DNA of 49,102 bases, from NCBI GenBank assembly GCA_001802865.1, contig MHAF01000006.1:1-49102 (forward strand), in the 5' to 3' direction. The notes below the pieces were generated by a model. That model was not told the DNA's origin. It ran no database searches and saw only the letters and a program-made list of their open reading frames with translations. The position numbers and the translations under genes are program-made. This DNA is from Ignavibacteria bacterium RBG_16_34_14 (GTDB taxonomy: Bacteria; Bacteroidota; Ignavibacteria; Ignavibacteriales; Ignavibacteriaceae). Each line of letters opens with the position of its first letter. Position 1 is the stretch's first letter. This document shows positions 1 through 8,442 of the stretch, piece after piece.

Positions 1-129
1 CCCTCTTTAGTAAAGAGGGATAGTTCCGATTTATCGGAACAGGGAGATTTGTTTTATGCTAAGGTGCAAATATAAGGAATCCCTCTGTCTCGACTTTCGT
101 CGAGACATCTCCCTTTATTAAAGGGAGAC
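1..129. repeat. cluster of four short palindromes
   Basis: Four perfect or near-perfect hairpins lie in a row. Arms are 1-8/12-19 (CCCTCTTT), 23-30/33-40 (GTTCCGAT), 87-94/99-106 (GTCTCGAC) and 108-117/119-128 (TCTCCCTTTA). They lie just upstream of the 71-bp repeat at 148-218. They look like one compound interspersed repeat, possibly cut by the window edge. No coding potential is seen. Function is unknown. Confidence 0.7.
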
Positions 130-147
130 TTTATTTACAGCTTTTTG

Positions 148-218
148 AAGATTTTTATTGAATTAACCAAATTAATTACTGAAGTTTGTGCATGGAAAAC
201 ATCCGAGGATTTAATACT
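148..218 (+). repeat. 71-bp leader repeat, copy 1
   Basis: This stretch is strongly similar to 48334-48405. Shared blocks include AAGATTTTTATTGAATTAAC and TTACTGAAGTTTG, followed by CCGAGG/CCGAGGG and TTAATACT/TTAAATACT. Both copies lie upstream of an exported-protein gene and are followed by ATAG^TTA, the proposed cassette head. It could be an attachment site, a promoter-bearing leader, or a remnant of an older duplication. The similarity is seen directly; the role is inference. Confidence 0.75.
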
Positions 219-229
219 CATCAAAAATA

Positions 230-240
230 GTTATATGCAA
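230..240 (+). other. cassette head / R'-like core (GTTATATGCAA)
   Basis: GTTATATGCAA is the reverse complement, with one mismatch, of TTGCAAATAAC at 1105-1115, just after the gene. In an integron cassette the bases after G^TT form the head and pair with the tail once the cassette is circular. The G lies at 230 and the TT at 231-232. The match to the gene's own tail is visible; the recombination interpretation is inference. Confidence 0.45.
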
Positions 241-263
241 GTTCTTAACTAATGGTTGAATAT

Positions 264-1103
264 ATGAAAACTTTTATCACCTTAATTTTTAGTTTTTCAT
301 TTTTCAATTTATGCTTTCCACAACAAATCTCTAATAAATATTTACCATTACAAATTGGAAACAGATGGGATTATCATATTGATATTTACTCCCACGGCGG
401 TGGTCATAGTGAGGATACGCTTTCAATTGAAATTAGTGATACATTGGCATTAGATGGAAATATGTATTTTGTTTTTTCATCATATCCACCTTGGTTTCCT
501 TTTTCAAAATATGTTAGAGAAGAAAATGATAAGCTTTACTTTTATAATGAAGATGATTCCTCAGATTGTTTTGCTTATCGATTTGATTTACCAGTTGATA
601 GCACTTATTTAGGTTGTTGGGACAATGTGATATTTGTTTATTCCATTGATACATCGTTTTTATGGGGATTTAATGATATTCATCAATTTCAAGAGGATAA
701 AATATTTTCAGAGCACTTTGGCGTATATTATTTTTATACCAGTTTACCAGAATATTTTTATGACTTATACGGTTGTATAATTTCCGGAGTCACATATGGA
801 AATCTTCTTGTGAATGTAGAGGAAGAGGATAAGCGTCCTATTAATTTTATGTTAGAACAAAATTATCCAAATCCTTTTAATCCAATAACAACTATCAATT
901 ATTCAATACCTGAGAATTCGTTTGTTTTACTTAAAATCTATGATCTTTTAGGAAGAGAAATTTCTACTTTAGTTAGTGAAGAAAAATTACTAGGAAAATA
1001 TGAATCCTATTTTGATGGTAGTAATCTTCCAAGTGGTGTTTATTTATATAGGCTGCAAGCAAACCATTTCAACTCTTCTAAAAAATTATTACTAATTAAA
1101 TAA
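264..1103 (+). CDS. exported protein with T9SS type A sorting domain
   Basis: The product is a secreted or cell-surface protein of about 279 residues with no recognisable enzyme domain. From the ATG at 264 it opens with a clear signal peptide (MKTFITLIF..., cleavage near Phe-Pro-Gln-Gln). An in-frame ATG at 252 would put four residues (MVEY) ahead of it and is less likely. The last ~80 residues are a T9SS C-terminal domain: NYPNPFNP, then INYSIPE, KIYDLLGRE and SGVYLYRL. That domain directs outer-membrane export and is normally removed or anchored at the surface. The central ~170 residues are rich in Tyr, Phe and Asp and resemble nothing I recognise. The gene stands alone between a 71-bp leader repeat and an attC-like hairpin, which suggests it is a cassette. 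Confidence 0.85.
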   Translation: MKTFITLIFSFSFFNLCFPQQISNKYLPLQIGNRWDYHIDIYSHGGGHSEDTLSIEISDTLALDGNMYFVFSSYPPWFPFSKYVREENDKLYFYNEDDSSDCFAYRFDLPVDSTYLGCWDNVIFVYSIDTSFLWGFNDIHQFQEDKIFSEHFGVYYFYTSLPEYFYDLYGCIISGVTYGNLLVNVEEEDKRPINFMLEQNYPNPFNPITTINYSIPENSFVLLKIYDLLGREISTLVSEEKLLGKYESYFDGSNLPSGVYLYRLQANHFNSSKKLLLIK

Positions 1104-1104
1104 T

Positions 1105-1135
1105 TTGCAAATAACAAGCGGCAAAACCCGCTGTT
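1105..1135 (+). other. attC-like cassette tail hairpin
   Basis: TTGCAAATAAC (1105-1115) is followed by a bulged A (1116), AGCGG (1117-1121), a 6-nt loop, CCGCT (1128-1132) and G^TT (1133-1135). Joined to the head at 231-240, the arms pair as TTGCAAATAAC/GTTATATGCAA (10 of 11) plus AGCGG/CCGCT (5 of 5), with one extrahelical base. That is the R''-L''-L'-R' plan of an integron attC. At about 39 nt it is shorter than typical attC sites. Simpler alternative: a stem-loop terminator for the gene that ends at 1103. Confidence 0.5.
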
Positions 1136-1553
1136 TAAAGATTTATAGAAAAATACTAAACAAGAAAAGATAAGGTGATATTAAATTTAATAAATAGCTA
1201 AAAAGACTTTTATAAAACTACTCCTTCGGCACTTTTATAAACTTAAAAGAGAAGTAAAGAAGGTTTAGCAAAATGCCGAGTAATATTGCTATTCCCCACA
1301 TTTTGGGATGAGCTATTGGATTTGCAAGTCTAAAAAGCTTTTAATATGTCATTCCTACGGAATTCAATTGTTGTTGGCTTGCTTGTTTGCTATAAATATA
1401 TGACTCCTATCGGAGTCAATAATAAAAGTTTCCCGATTCAAAAAAAGAATTGTTTAAGTAAATCCCGAAGGGATGAAATAATTATAGAAAAAATAATAAA
1501 CATGAAAGACAGAACCCCGTAGGGGTGATATTAAATTTTACAGATGCGAATGA
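1136..1553. repeat. non-coding repeat cluster
   Basis: No gene is supported in this stretch. It holds a degenerate direct repeat (1141-1189 and 1481-1540, sharing TTATAGAAAAA, TAAACA.GAAA and GGTGATATTAAATTT). The second copy carries an extra hairpin. Short palindromes are at 1351-1363 (ATTCC...GGAAT), 1401-1418 (TGACTCC...GGAGTCA), 1462-1474 (ATCCC...GGGAT) and 1514-1526 (ACCCC...GGGGT). This looks like several interspersed palindromic repeat units accumulated side by side. Confidence 0.6.
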
Positions 1554-2105
1554 CTATTTCTTTATTTCCGGTTTATAACTAAGCATTACAAGTCCTGTTG
1601 AATAAGCTTTGGAATCAACCAGCCTTAATTTTTTTCTCTCCTTAATATTTATGAATAAAGATTTACCTGCACCAAGAATTATAGGATGTACAGCTAACTG
1701 GTATTCATCAATCAAATCTGAATTTACAAATGTGGTTATTAAACTCGCACCACCAAATAAGTAAATATCTTTTCCCTGATGATGCTTGATTTTATTTACC
1801 TCTTCCTCAACATTATTATTTATGAGAGCAACTCCTTTAAGATATTTAAGAGTTCTTGAAAAAACATATTTTTTCTTATCCATCATCAGGTCAAAAAATT
1901 TCTTTTCCATTACAGTCGCATTACTTGCAGGAGCGTAATTACCAAACACCTCCCAGCTTTTCCTTCCGTAGAATATTGAATCTATCCGATTCATAACATC
2001 AATAATGCCGTAATCCTGATCCATAAAGCACCAGTCATATTCCCCGTTCGGTCCTTCAATATATCCATCAAGACTAACGGCTACATCTAAAATTACTTTT
2101 CGCAT
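1554..2105 (-). CDS. dihydrofolate reductase family protein (RibD C-terminal-like)
   Basis: This is an NADPH-dependent reductase-like protein of 183 residues. The family shares the fold of DHFR and the RibD reductase domain, but its substrates are mostly unknown. Visible signatures are the opening DVAVSLDGYI, the NGEYDW segment, the FYGRKSWEVFG strand-loop that fits the cofactor-binding region, and YLFGGASLI near residue 116. It is not the housekeeping folA, which lies at 24640. It starts at an ATG and lies 26 nt downstream of the bacterioferritin gene on the same strand, so the two may be co-transcribed. Confidence 0.8.
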   Translation of the reverse strand: MRKVILDVAVSLDGYIEGPNGEYDWCFMDQDYGIIDVMNRIDSIFYGRKSWEVFGNYAPASNATVMEKKFFDLMMDKKKYVFSRTLKYLKGVALINNNVEEEVNKIKHHQGKDIYLFGGASLITTFVNSDLIDEYQLAVHPIILGAGKSLFINIKERKKLRLVDSKAYSTGLVMLSYKPEIKK

Positions 2106-2131
2106 TTTTCAATTTTTAAAGAGGTTTACTT

Positions 2132-2611
2132 TTAGCTCGCCGCACCCTCTGTTTGTTTTGATAAGTAAGTTTCAAGACCCATCTGCTCAATCTGTGTGCG
2201 CTGGCTTTCTGCCCAATCTACATGTCCTTCTTCCATATTGAGTATCTTAATGAGCAAATCCACAGTCGCCTGGTCGGCAACTTCATGAGCTAATGCAATA
2301 GCACTGTTGTATGCTTTAACTGCATCAACCTCTGCATTCTGATCTTTCCCGATTATATCCTGAACATTCTTTCCAATCTTCATTGGATTTAGTTTCGATA
2401 CTTCCGGCATTCCATCAAGGAAAAGAATTCTGCGGATAAGCCACTCGGCGTGGTGCATCTCATCCAATGCTTGCTTCTCTATTGCTTTGTGGAGTTTTTC
2501 ATAGCCCCAATTATCGCACATTTCTGAGTGCACCATATACTGGTTTATTGCAGTCAGCTCATCTGCAAGTAATTGATTAAGAACCTTTAATAATTTTTCA
2601 TTTCCTTTCAT
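2132..2611 (-). CDS. bfr: bacterioferritin
   Basis: This is an iron-storage ferroxidase that oxidises Fe(II) and stores it inside a 24-subunit shell. It has 159 residues, the usual family length. All ferroxidase ligands are in their textbook positions: Glu18, Glu51, His54, Glu94, Glu127 and His130. Met52, the inter-subunit haem ligand of true bacterioferritins, is also present (DEMHH), so haem binding is expected rather than a Dps or non-haem ferritin. The gene is followed closely by the reductase-like gene and is preceded by a 112-nt gap after the DUF116 gene. Confidence 0.95.
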   Translation of the reverse strand: MKGNEKLLKVLNQLLADELTAINQYMVHSEMCDNWGYEKLHKAIEKQALDEMHHAEWLIRRILFLDGMPEVSKLNPMKIGKNVQDIIGKDQNAEVDAVKAYNSAIALAHEVADQATVDLLIKILNMEEGHVDWAESQRTQIEQMGLETYLSKQTEGAAS

Positions 2612-2723
2612 TTTAATTCTCCTTTCAAGTTAATTATTTAAATTTTTTGTAAAACAATAGGGCAATTTGAATAAAAATCAATTTGAAAATATATAATTTC
2701 TGTTTTAGCCTCAATGACCTTTA

Positions 2724-3539
2724 TTACCAATTGAGCAATAGTTCAAGCTGTTTTGTATTAATAGAATTTTCATGAAACTCACCCATCCATCTGATACATC
2801 TATTTGCATCCAGAGGTAATCCTATAACCGGGATATCTTTTTTCAAACATCTGATCATTCCACTGAATAATTCCGGAATGCAAGCCATTCCGAAAACTCC
2901 AAAGCTTTTATGTTTCATCTTAAGTTTCTTGAAGAGATTTGTTATGTCGGCAGTCATCCAGATGTAAGGATCAACATTATATTTTCTTAACATTGTGCTT
3001 GTAAAATTCAGGTAGCAGTTTTTTGAGCAGCCCTTACAGATATAATCATACTCTCCCATTTTTTTCATGCAGTCTCTTGTAAGATCTCTCAAGCAGTGGG
3101 GAAGAAGAGCAATTTTATATTCACACCCATTAAATTGTTTTTTATTTAACTGGTTAACCAGTTCAATCTTCAGCATATAAAGATGATATTGCTTTTCTGA
3201 AGTGCTGAGAGTTTTATCCCACAATTTAAATAATCCAAGTTCTTTAAAATGTTTTTTAACACCTGTTGTATATGTTGATAGAAACTGACTCAATCCATTT
3301 TCAGATGATGAACGTGCTGAATAGGATTTACTGTGATTAATAAGCTGTTCAAAAAAAGTAAAATTATTTTTCTTCTTTATAAATTCAATTAAATTTTTTT
3401 TATCAGGATAATTCTCTAAAACAAGCTCTGCAATAGATCTTATTAATTGATAATACTCTTCGGTTGAATTGCTTTTTCCAAAGAGGGAATAAGTTTTGCC
3501 TTTTATAGGTTTGTATTCTAAAGTGAACTCTTTAATCAT
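2724..3539 (-). CDS. DUF116 domain-containing protein
   Basis: The product is a cytoplasmic protein of 271 residues and unknown function. The C-terminal half carries the DUF116 pattern: a cysteine cluster (CKGCSKNC around residues 168-175), FGVFGMACIPELFSGMI, and GLPLDANRCIRW. The conserved cysteines suggest metal or Fe-S binding, but that is inference. The N-terminal ~130 residues are poorly conserved and helical. The start overlaps the end of the upstream transporter gene by 8 nt, so the two are translationally coupled. Confidence 0.85.
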   Translation of the reverse strand: MIKEFTLEYKPIKGKTYSLFGKSNSTEEYYQLIRSIAELVLENYPDKKNLIEFIKKKNNFTFFEQLINHSKSYSARSSSENGLSQFLSTYTTGVKKHFKELGLFKLWDKTLSTSEKQYHLYMLKIELVNQLNKKQFNGCEYKIALLPHCLRDLTRDCMKKMGEYDYICKGCSKNCYLNFTSTMLRKYNVDPYIWMTADITNLFKKLKMKHKSFGVFGMACIPELFSGMIRCLKKDIPVIGLPLDANRCIRWMGEFHENSINTKQLELLLNW

Positions 3540-4413
3540 TTTTAAATTCTGAATTTTGGTTTAATCTAACTTTCATTACAAACGATTCAAAAATAAAAGA
3601 GCGGATCGAAATAGTTGTAATAATTATTATCCCTCCAATAATTGCCATGAAAGATGGAACCTCATTATAACCAAGAAAAACCCAAACAGGATTTAATACA
3701 GGTTCAATCATTCCGATTAAAGAAGCTTCAATTGCATAGACTCTTTTGAGTCCGTAACTAAAAATAGCATAAGCAATTCCAATCTGGAAAATTCCGAGAA
3801 AAGCAACCATCCACAAATCTGAAAAAGTAAGTAGTTGGATATCCAATATATAAGGAACCGAAATGAGCGCAACAAGAACATTTCCATAGAAGATTGAACT
3901 AAATTGATGCTCAGCTTTGTTCTTTCTCATTCCAATCATAAAAGAAGCAAATGCAAGCCCGGAAAGAAGAGCAAGGATATTTCCTTCAAGATGACCGGGA
4001 GAAAGTTCACCCATAAAAAACAAAATCATTCCGGCAAAACATATAATAATAGTTATGATATTAATCTTTTCAAATGGAGTCTTGTTGATAAGAGGTTCAA
4101 AGATCAGTATATAAATCGGTGCTGTATATTGAAGAAAGATTGCATTAGCAGCGGTAGTTGTTTTTGTTGCTAGAACGAATAGGATTAAAACTCCGGCATA
4201 AAGCAGCGCATTAATAAAAGCAAAACCATTAGCCAGTAAAACATCTTTCCTGAAAATTAAAGCAAATACAATTGCAGCAAACACACACCTGAAAAAGGAG
4301 AGTTCCATTGCATCAAGACTTATAAGCTTAATGAATAAACCGCCTGTACTCCAGAGTATGGCAGAAATGAAAACAGCTATCAAACCTTTTTTATGATCGG
4401 GAAGATGTTTCAT
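3532..4413 (-). CDS. EamA/DMT-family transporter
   Basis: This is an inner-membrane permease of 293 residues, predicted to export or exchange small metabolites; the substrate cannot be read from sequence. It has two EamA repeats and about ten hydrophobic helices. The first repeat opens with AVFISAILWSTGGLFIKL and contains AANAIFLQYTAPIYILI. The second contains GIFQIGIAYAIFSYGLKR, EASLIGMIEPVLNPVWVFL and the closing helix GGIIIITTISIRS. It is the first gene of a minus-strand run with DUF116 and is divergent from archease; the 4414-4540 gap must hold both promoters. Confidence 0.9.
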   Translation of the reverse strand: MKHLPDHKKGLIAVFISAILWSTGGLFIKLISLDAMELSFFRCVFAAIVFALIFRKDVLLANGFAFINALLYAGVLILFVLATKTTTAANAIFLQYTAPIYILIFEPLINKTPFEKINIITIIICFAGMILFFMGELSPGHLEGNILALLSGLAFASFMIGMRKNKAEHQFSSIFYGNVLVALISVPYILDIQLLTFSDLWMVAFLGIFQIGIAYAIFSYGLKRVYAIEASLIGMIEPVLNPVWVFLGYNEVPSFMAIIGGIIIITTISIRSFIFESFVMKVRLNQNSEFKND

Positions 4414-4540
4414 TTATATTTTATAATTACATCAGTCAATTTAGCAAAACTCAATTGATCTTATTGATTTATATCAGATTGCAGATTGCAGGAATTTGAT
4501 TAATCAAATTCCTACATTAATGTTAAAAAAGAATTTATTA

Positions 4541-4966
4541 ATGAGTAGTAGTTATAGTTTTGTAGATCATACAGCAGATATTGCAGTTGATATAAAAGCA
4601 GATTCTCTTGAAGAACTGTTTATAGCTTCAGTTCAGGCATTTAAAGAAGTAGTTGTTGAACCAGATTCTTTAACATCAAAAGAAAAATATATTATAAAAC
4701 TGGATTCTCATTCACCCGAATCTCTTCTTGTAAATTTTTTAAATGAACTGAATTACAGATTGACTTATAAAAATAAAATTGTAAATAATATTATTAATAT
4801 GAAAATAGCTCAAACAGACGGTAACTGGAATCTTGTTTGTACTCTTGAAGAAAGTGATATTGATGAAGATAAAATCAAAACAGAAATAAAGTCTGTAACT
4901 TATCATCAGATGGAGATAAAAGAAGATAAAGGGAAATATTCTACAAGGATTGTGTTTGATATTTAA
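4541..4966 (+). CDS. archease
   Basis: Archease is the protein cofactor that activates RtcB RNA ligase and speeds its guanylylation. The call rests on the conserved DHTADIAV near the N-terminus, the LLVNFLNEL helix, and KSVTYHQMEI near the C-terminus, which fit the metal-binding acidic and His residues of the family. From the ATG at 4541 the protein has 141 residues, the normal size. An upstream in-frame ATG (4496) would add 15 unconserved residues. The rtcB gene follows 80-95 nt downstream, the typical genomic partnership. Confidence 0.92.
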   Translation: MSSSYSFVDHTADIAVDIKADSLEELFIASVQAFKEVVVEPDSLTSKEKYIIKLDSHSPESLLVNFLNELNYRLTYKNKIVNNIINMKIAQTDGNWNLVCTLEESDIDEDKIKTEIKSVTYHQMEIKEDKGKYSTRIVFDI

Positions 4967-4976
4967 ATTCAATTTA

Positions 4977-5038
4977 TCATTCCTTCGAAAGCATGAATCC
5001 AGAGATTCCGGATCTTCGCTTCGCTCAGTCCGGAATGA
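4977..5038. repeat. palindromic intergenic repeat between archease and rtcB
   Basis: Outer arms TCATTCC (4977-4983) and GGAATGA (5032-5038) enclose an inner hairpin, ATTCCGGA (5005-5012) / TCCGGAAT (5029-5036), with CTTCGCTTCGCTCAG in the loop. This is the widespread 'TCATTC...GAATGA' interspersed repeat type. It also creates a spurious in-frame N-terminal extension of rtcB. Confidence 0.75.
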
Positions 5039-5061
5039 CAATTAAGATGAAGGTAAACAAA

Positions 5062-6516
5062 ATGTTAATCAATGGAATAGAACTCAAGAAAATAAGAGAG
5101 AATCTCTGGGAAATTCCTGCAACAGGAGAAATGAGAGTTCCCGGAAGAATATACATCTCACAAAAAATGATTGAAAAAAATCTCCAGGATGGTGAAGCAT
5201 TAAAACAAGTAATGAATGTTGCATATCTACCCGGCATTCAGAAGTACAGCCTTGCCATGCCTGATATTCACTGGGGATATGGTTTCCCGATTGGAGGTAT
5301 TGCAGCAACCGATATTGATGAAGGTGTAATTTCTCCTGGTGGAGTTGGCTATGATATTAATTGTGGGGTTAGACTCGCAATAACTTCCCTAGATCATAAC
5401 CTTGTTAAAAACAAAATTGATAAGCTGGTTTCAAATCTTTTCAAGAATATTCCTGCAGGTGTAGGCTCACACGGAGCAATCAAAAAGCTTTCGCAATCTG
5501 ATATAAAGAATGTTCTGGAGAAAGGTTCTGCCTGGGCTGTTGAAAATGGTCTTGGTGATAATTCCGATATTGAATTTACAGAAGAGAGCGGAACGCTTAA
5601 GAATGCTAATGCAGGTTCAGTAAGTGAAAGAGCAATTGAAAGAGGAATAAACCAGGCAGGAACACTTGGTTCGGGAAATCATTTCCTTGAAGTAGATATT
5701 GTTGAGGAAATATTTGATGAAAAAACTGCTTCTGTTTTCGGGCTATTCAAAGATCAGATTGTTGTACTGATTCATACTGGTTCAAGAGGATTGGGTTACC
5801 AGATCTGCGATGATTACCTTGGAAGAATAATGAAAGCAAGTAAATCATATAATTTTTCGCTGCCTGATAAACAACTTGCCTGTGCACCAATAAACTCACA
5901 TGAAGGTGAGGATTATTTTGCTGCAATGCAGTCTGCTGCAAACTTTGCATGGAATAACAGGCAGGTGATTATGCATCTTGCAAGAAAAAGTTTTAAAGAT
6001 ACTTTTAATATAACAGACTCTGAACTTGGATTTAAATTGGTTTACGATGTCTGCCATAACATTGCAAAGATTGAAGAACATAAAATAAATGGCAAAACAA
6101 AGAAAGTTTGTGTTCACAGAAAAGGGGCAACAAGAGCATTTCCCCCAGGCAGTAAAATGATTCCTGCTAAATATAGGGAAGTAGGACAACCTGTTTTAAT
6201 TCCGGGAGATATGGGAAGATATTCTTATGTTGGTGTTGGAACAGAAAAAGCTATGGAAGAAACATTCGGCAGTTCTTGTCATGGTGCCGGAAGAAGTATG
6301 AGCAGAAAAAAAGCTATGAAAGAAGCCAGGGGAAGAAATCTTATAAATGAATTAAAAAAAGAGGGGATTACCATTCAGGCCAAAGGATACAAAACAATTG
6401 CCGAAGAAATGCCGATGGCATATAAAGATGTTTCTGAAGTTGTAAATGTTATGCACGATGAAGGTATCACAAAAAAAGTTGCTAAGTTAAAACCGATTGG
6501 AGTTATAAAGGGTTAG
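5062..6516 (+). CDS. rtcB: RtcB family RNA-splicing ligase
   Basis: RtcB joins RNA 2',3'-cyclic phosphate or 3'-phosphate ends to 5'-OH ends using Mn2+ and GTP, and acts in RNA repair. From the ATG at 5062 it has 484 residues, the family length. Visible motifs are VGYDINCGVRL (metal-binding Asp98 and Cys101), GTLGSGNHFLEV, HTGSRGLGYQ, CHNIAKIEEH, VHRKGATRAFPPG, and SSCHGAGRSMSR, whose His (~407) is the guanylylated residue. The 5062 start has AAGG eight bases upstream and MLINGIELKK matches the usual beginning. ATGs at 5047 and 4993 are in frame, but the latter lies in a palindromic repeat. It follows its activator archease. Confidence 0.96.
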   Translation: MLINGIELKKIRENLWEIPATGEMRVPGRIYISQKMIEKNLQDGEALKQVMNVAYLPGIQKYSLAMPDIHWGYGFPIGGIAATDIDEGVISPGGVGYDINCGVRLAITSLDHNLVKNKIDKLVSNLFKNIPAGVGSHGAIKKLSQSDIKNVLEKGSAWAVENGLGDNSDIEFTEESGTLKNANAGSVSERAIERGINQAGTLGSGNHFLEVDIVEEIFDEKTASVFGLFKDQIVVLIHTGSRGLGYQICDDYLGRIMKASKSYNFSLPDKQLACAPINSHEGEDYFAAMQSAANFAWNNRQVIMHLARKSFKDTFNITDSELGFKLVYDVCHNIAKIEEHKINGKTKKVCVHRKGATRAFPPGSKMIPAKYREVGQPVLIPGDMGRYSYVGVGTEKAMEETFGSSCHGAGRSMSRKKAMKEARGRNLINELKKEGITIQAKGYKTIAEEMPMAYKDVSEVVNVMHDEGITKKVAKLKPIGVIKG

Positions 6517-6606
6517 AATTTAAATTGTTGAATTACTAAACTGGTTTTGAAATGATTATTATCTAAGCAGCAATTTAATAATTAAGCAATCATCAATTGA
6601 AAGAAT

Positions 6607-7248
6607 TTGAAATACAAATATAGTCCCCCATTTATTATTAAACAGATTTTTAATGATTTTTATTGGAACACTTCCAACAATAAAATCCTTCTTACTTTTG
6701 ATGATGGACCAACAGAAGAAGCAACTGAAATTATTTTAACCACACTTTCTAAATTTGGAATTAAAGCAGCATTTTTTTGTGTAGGAAATAATGTTGAAAA
6801 AAATCAATCTCTCGTAAAAGAAATTTTAAATGAAAATCATCTGATCGGGAATCATACTTTTAATCATAAAAGATTAACCAGGATTAGCAATTCAGAAGCT
6901 ATTGAAGAGATAGACTCTTTTAATAACCTGATGAAGAATAGTTTTGATTATGAAATGAGATATTTCCGCCCGCCTTATGGTAGATTTACAATATCAACAC
7001 AAGGAATTCTAAAAGAGAAAAATATGAAATGCGTAATGTGGTCTTTACTAACGGAAGATTATAAAAATAATTTTGAAACTGTTAAATTTGCTGTGAAAAA
7101 TTATCTGAAGAAGAATTCAATAATAGTTCTTCATGACAGTATTAAATCTAAAGATATAATTAGAGATTCAATAAATCTTATAATTGATGAAGCGTTGAGT
7201 AATGGATTTACCTTTGGGGAACCTGAGAAATGTTTGAATAATAATTAA
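6607..7248 (+). CDS. polysaccharide deacetylase (NodB-homology) family protein
   Basis: This is a metal-dependent carbohydrate esterase family 4 protein, predicted to remove N-acetyl groups from a polysaccharide or peptidoglycan-like substrate. It is 213 residues, essentially one NodB domain. Motifs in order are LLTFDDGP (catalytic base and metal Asp), GNHTFNH (metal His pair), FRPPYGR and IVLHDS. No signal peptide is seen. The start is a TTG at 6607 with no strong Shine-Dalgarno; no good ATG lies upstream of the domain. The GT2 gene follows 38 nt later, suggesting a joint role in glycan synthesis. Confidence 0.88.
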   Translation: MKYKYSPPFIIKQIFNDFYWNTSNNKILLTFDDGPTEEATEIILTTLSKFGIKAAFFCVGNNVEKNQSLVKEILNENHLIGNHTFNHKRLTRISNSEAIEEIDSFNNLMKNSFDYEMRYFRPPYGRFTISTQGILKEKNMKCVMWSLLTEDYKNNFETVKFAVKNYLKKNSIIVLHDSIKSKDIIRDSINLIIDEALSNGFTFGEPEKCLNNN

Positions 7249-7286
7249 AACCTTGAACTTGAACTTACAATTGAACTTGAGTAAAA

Positions 7287-8378
7287 ATGTTTGAAGCAAT
7301 CTTCCTGATATTTGTTGGATTATATTTTATCCAATCAGTTATTTTTGTGATTGGGGCAAGTAAAAAATTCCTAAAAATAAGTGAACCTGATTTTCCAGCT
7401 GTTTCTATAATTGTTGCTGCAAGAAATGAGGAAGAAAATATTCTCAGATGCTTGTTTGCTCTGGACAGACAAATCTATCCTGAAGGAAAGCTTGAGATTA
7501 TTATAGTTGATGACAGGTCAACCGATTCAACTGGAAAAATAATTGATGATTTTATTGCAGGGAAAGAAAGATTTAAAAAAATATTTGCAGATAAAAAGAT
7601 TGGAAATCTAAAAGGAAAAACAAATGCTCTTGCAAATGCAATTTATATTGCAAAGGGAGAAGTGATACTTACTACCGATGCAGACTGCGAGCCGGTTCCT
7701 GATTGGGTTTACACAATTGCATCTTACTATGGAAAAAATGTTGGAATGGTTAACGGTTTTACAACACAGGAAGTTAAAAATTCTTTTGGCGGAATGCAGG
7801 CTCTTGATTTTATTTATCTTCTTATAGTTGCCTCAGGAACAATCAATCTTGGTTACCCGATTAGCTGTATCGGAAATAATATGTCCTACCGAAAGAAGGC
7901 TTACATTGATGTTGGCGGCTATGAAAATATTCCATTCAGTGTAACAGAAGATTCACAGCTCCTTAACACAATTGATAAGCTGAGAAGATACAAAATCATC
8001 TATCCTCTTGATGTTAAAGCTTTGGTGAACTCTATTCCTTGTAAAAATATTAAAGAGCTATACCGACAAAAGAAACGTTGGGCAATTGGAGGAATTAATG
8101 TTCCAATAAGAGGTTATTTTGTAATGACAACAGCTTTTGTTACAAACCTCTTCATGCTTCTTACTCCTTTTTATTTCTCAGCCGTATGGTTATATTTAGC
8201 GGTCTTTAAGCTGGCAATAGATTTTTTTGTTCTTTATCCTGTTCATAAAGTTTTGGGATTAACAAAAAATCTCAAATATTTTTTCGTATTTGAAATTTAT
8301 TATATCATTTATGTCTTAATCCTTCCTTTCACTTTGATAAAAAGCAGAAAAGTGATCTGGAAGAACAGGAAATTTTAA
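7287..8378 (+). CDS. glycosyltransferase family 2, membrane-associated
   Basis: This inverting GT-A glycosyltransferase of 363 residues has an N-terminal signal-anchor helix and about three C-terminal membrane helices. Motifs: VSIIVAARNEEENI at the start of the nucleotide-binding fold, VDDRSTDST, the metal-binding TTDADCEP, a TEDSQLLNTI acidic motif for the catalytic base, and QKKRWAIGG, the (Q/R)xxRW motif of processive and membrane-coupled GT2 enzymes. The acceptor cannot be told. It sits directly behind the deacetylase gene, a pairing common in exopolysaccharide and glycolipid pathways. Confidence 0.9.
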   Translation: MFEAIFLIFVGLYFIQSVIFVIGASKKFLKISEPDFPAVSIIVAARNEEENILRCLFALDRQIYPEGKLEIIIVDDRSTDSTGKIIDDFIAGKERFKKIFADKKIGNLKGKTNALANAIYIAKGEVILTTDADCEPVPDWVYTIASYYGKNVGMVNGFTTQEVKNSFGGMQALDFIYLLIVASGTINLGYPISCIGNNMSYRKKAYIDVGGYENIPFSVTEDSQLLNTIDKLRRYKIIYPLDVKALVNSIPCKNIKELYRQKKRWAIGGINVPIRGYFVMTTAFVTNLFMLLTPFYFSAVWLYLAVFKLAIDFFVLYPVHKVLGLTKNLKYFFVFEIYYIIYVLILPFTLIKSRKVIWKNRKF

Positions 8379-8442
8379 ATGTGATTTTTTGTATTACACT
8401 TTTTTAAGGCAGCTATCTATAAAACTGGAACAATTATTATTA

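Noticed and set aside
1-129. CRISPR-like array of short repeats
   Set aside because: The four palindromes differ in sequence and there are no regularly spaced identical repeats with unique spacers.
4739-5041. Minus-strand reading frame starting SFRTERSEDPESLDSCFRRND
   Set aside because: Its N-terminus is the well-known translation of a 'TCATTC...GAATGA' palindromic repeat, and the rest is antisense to archease.
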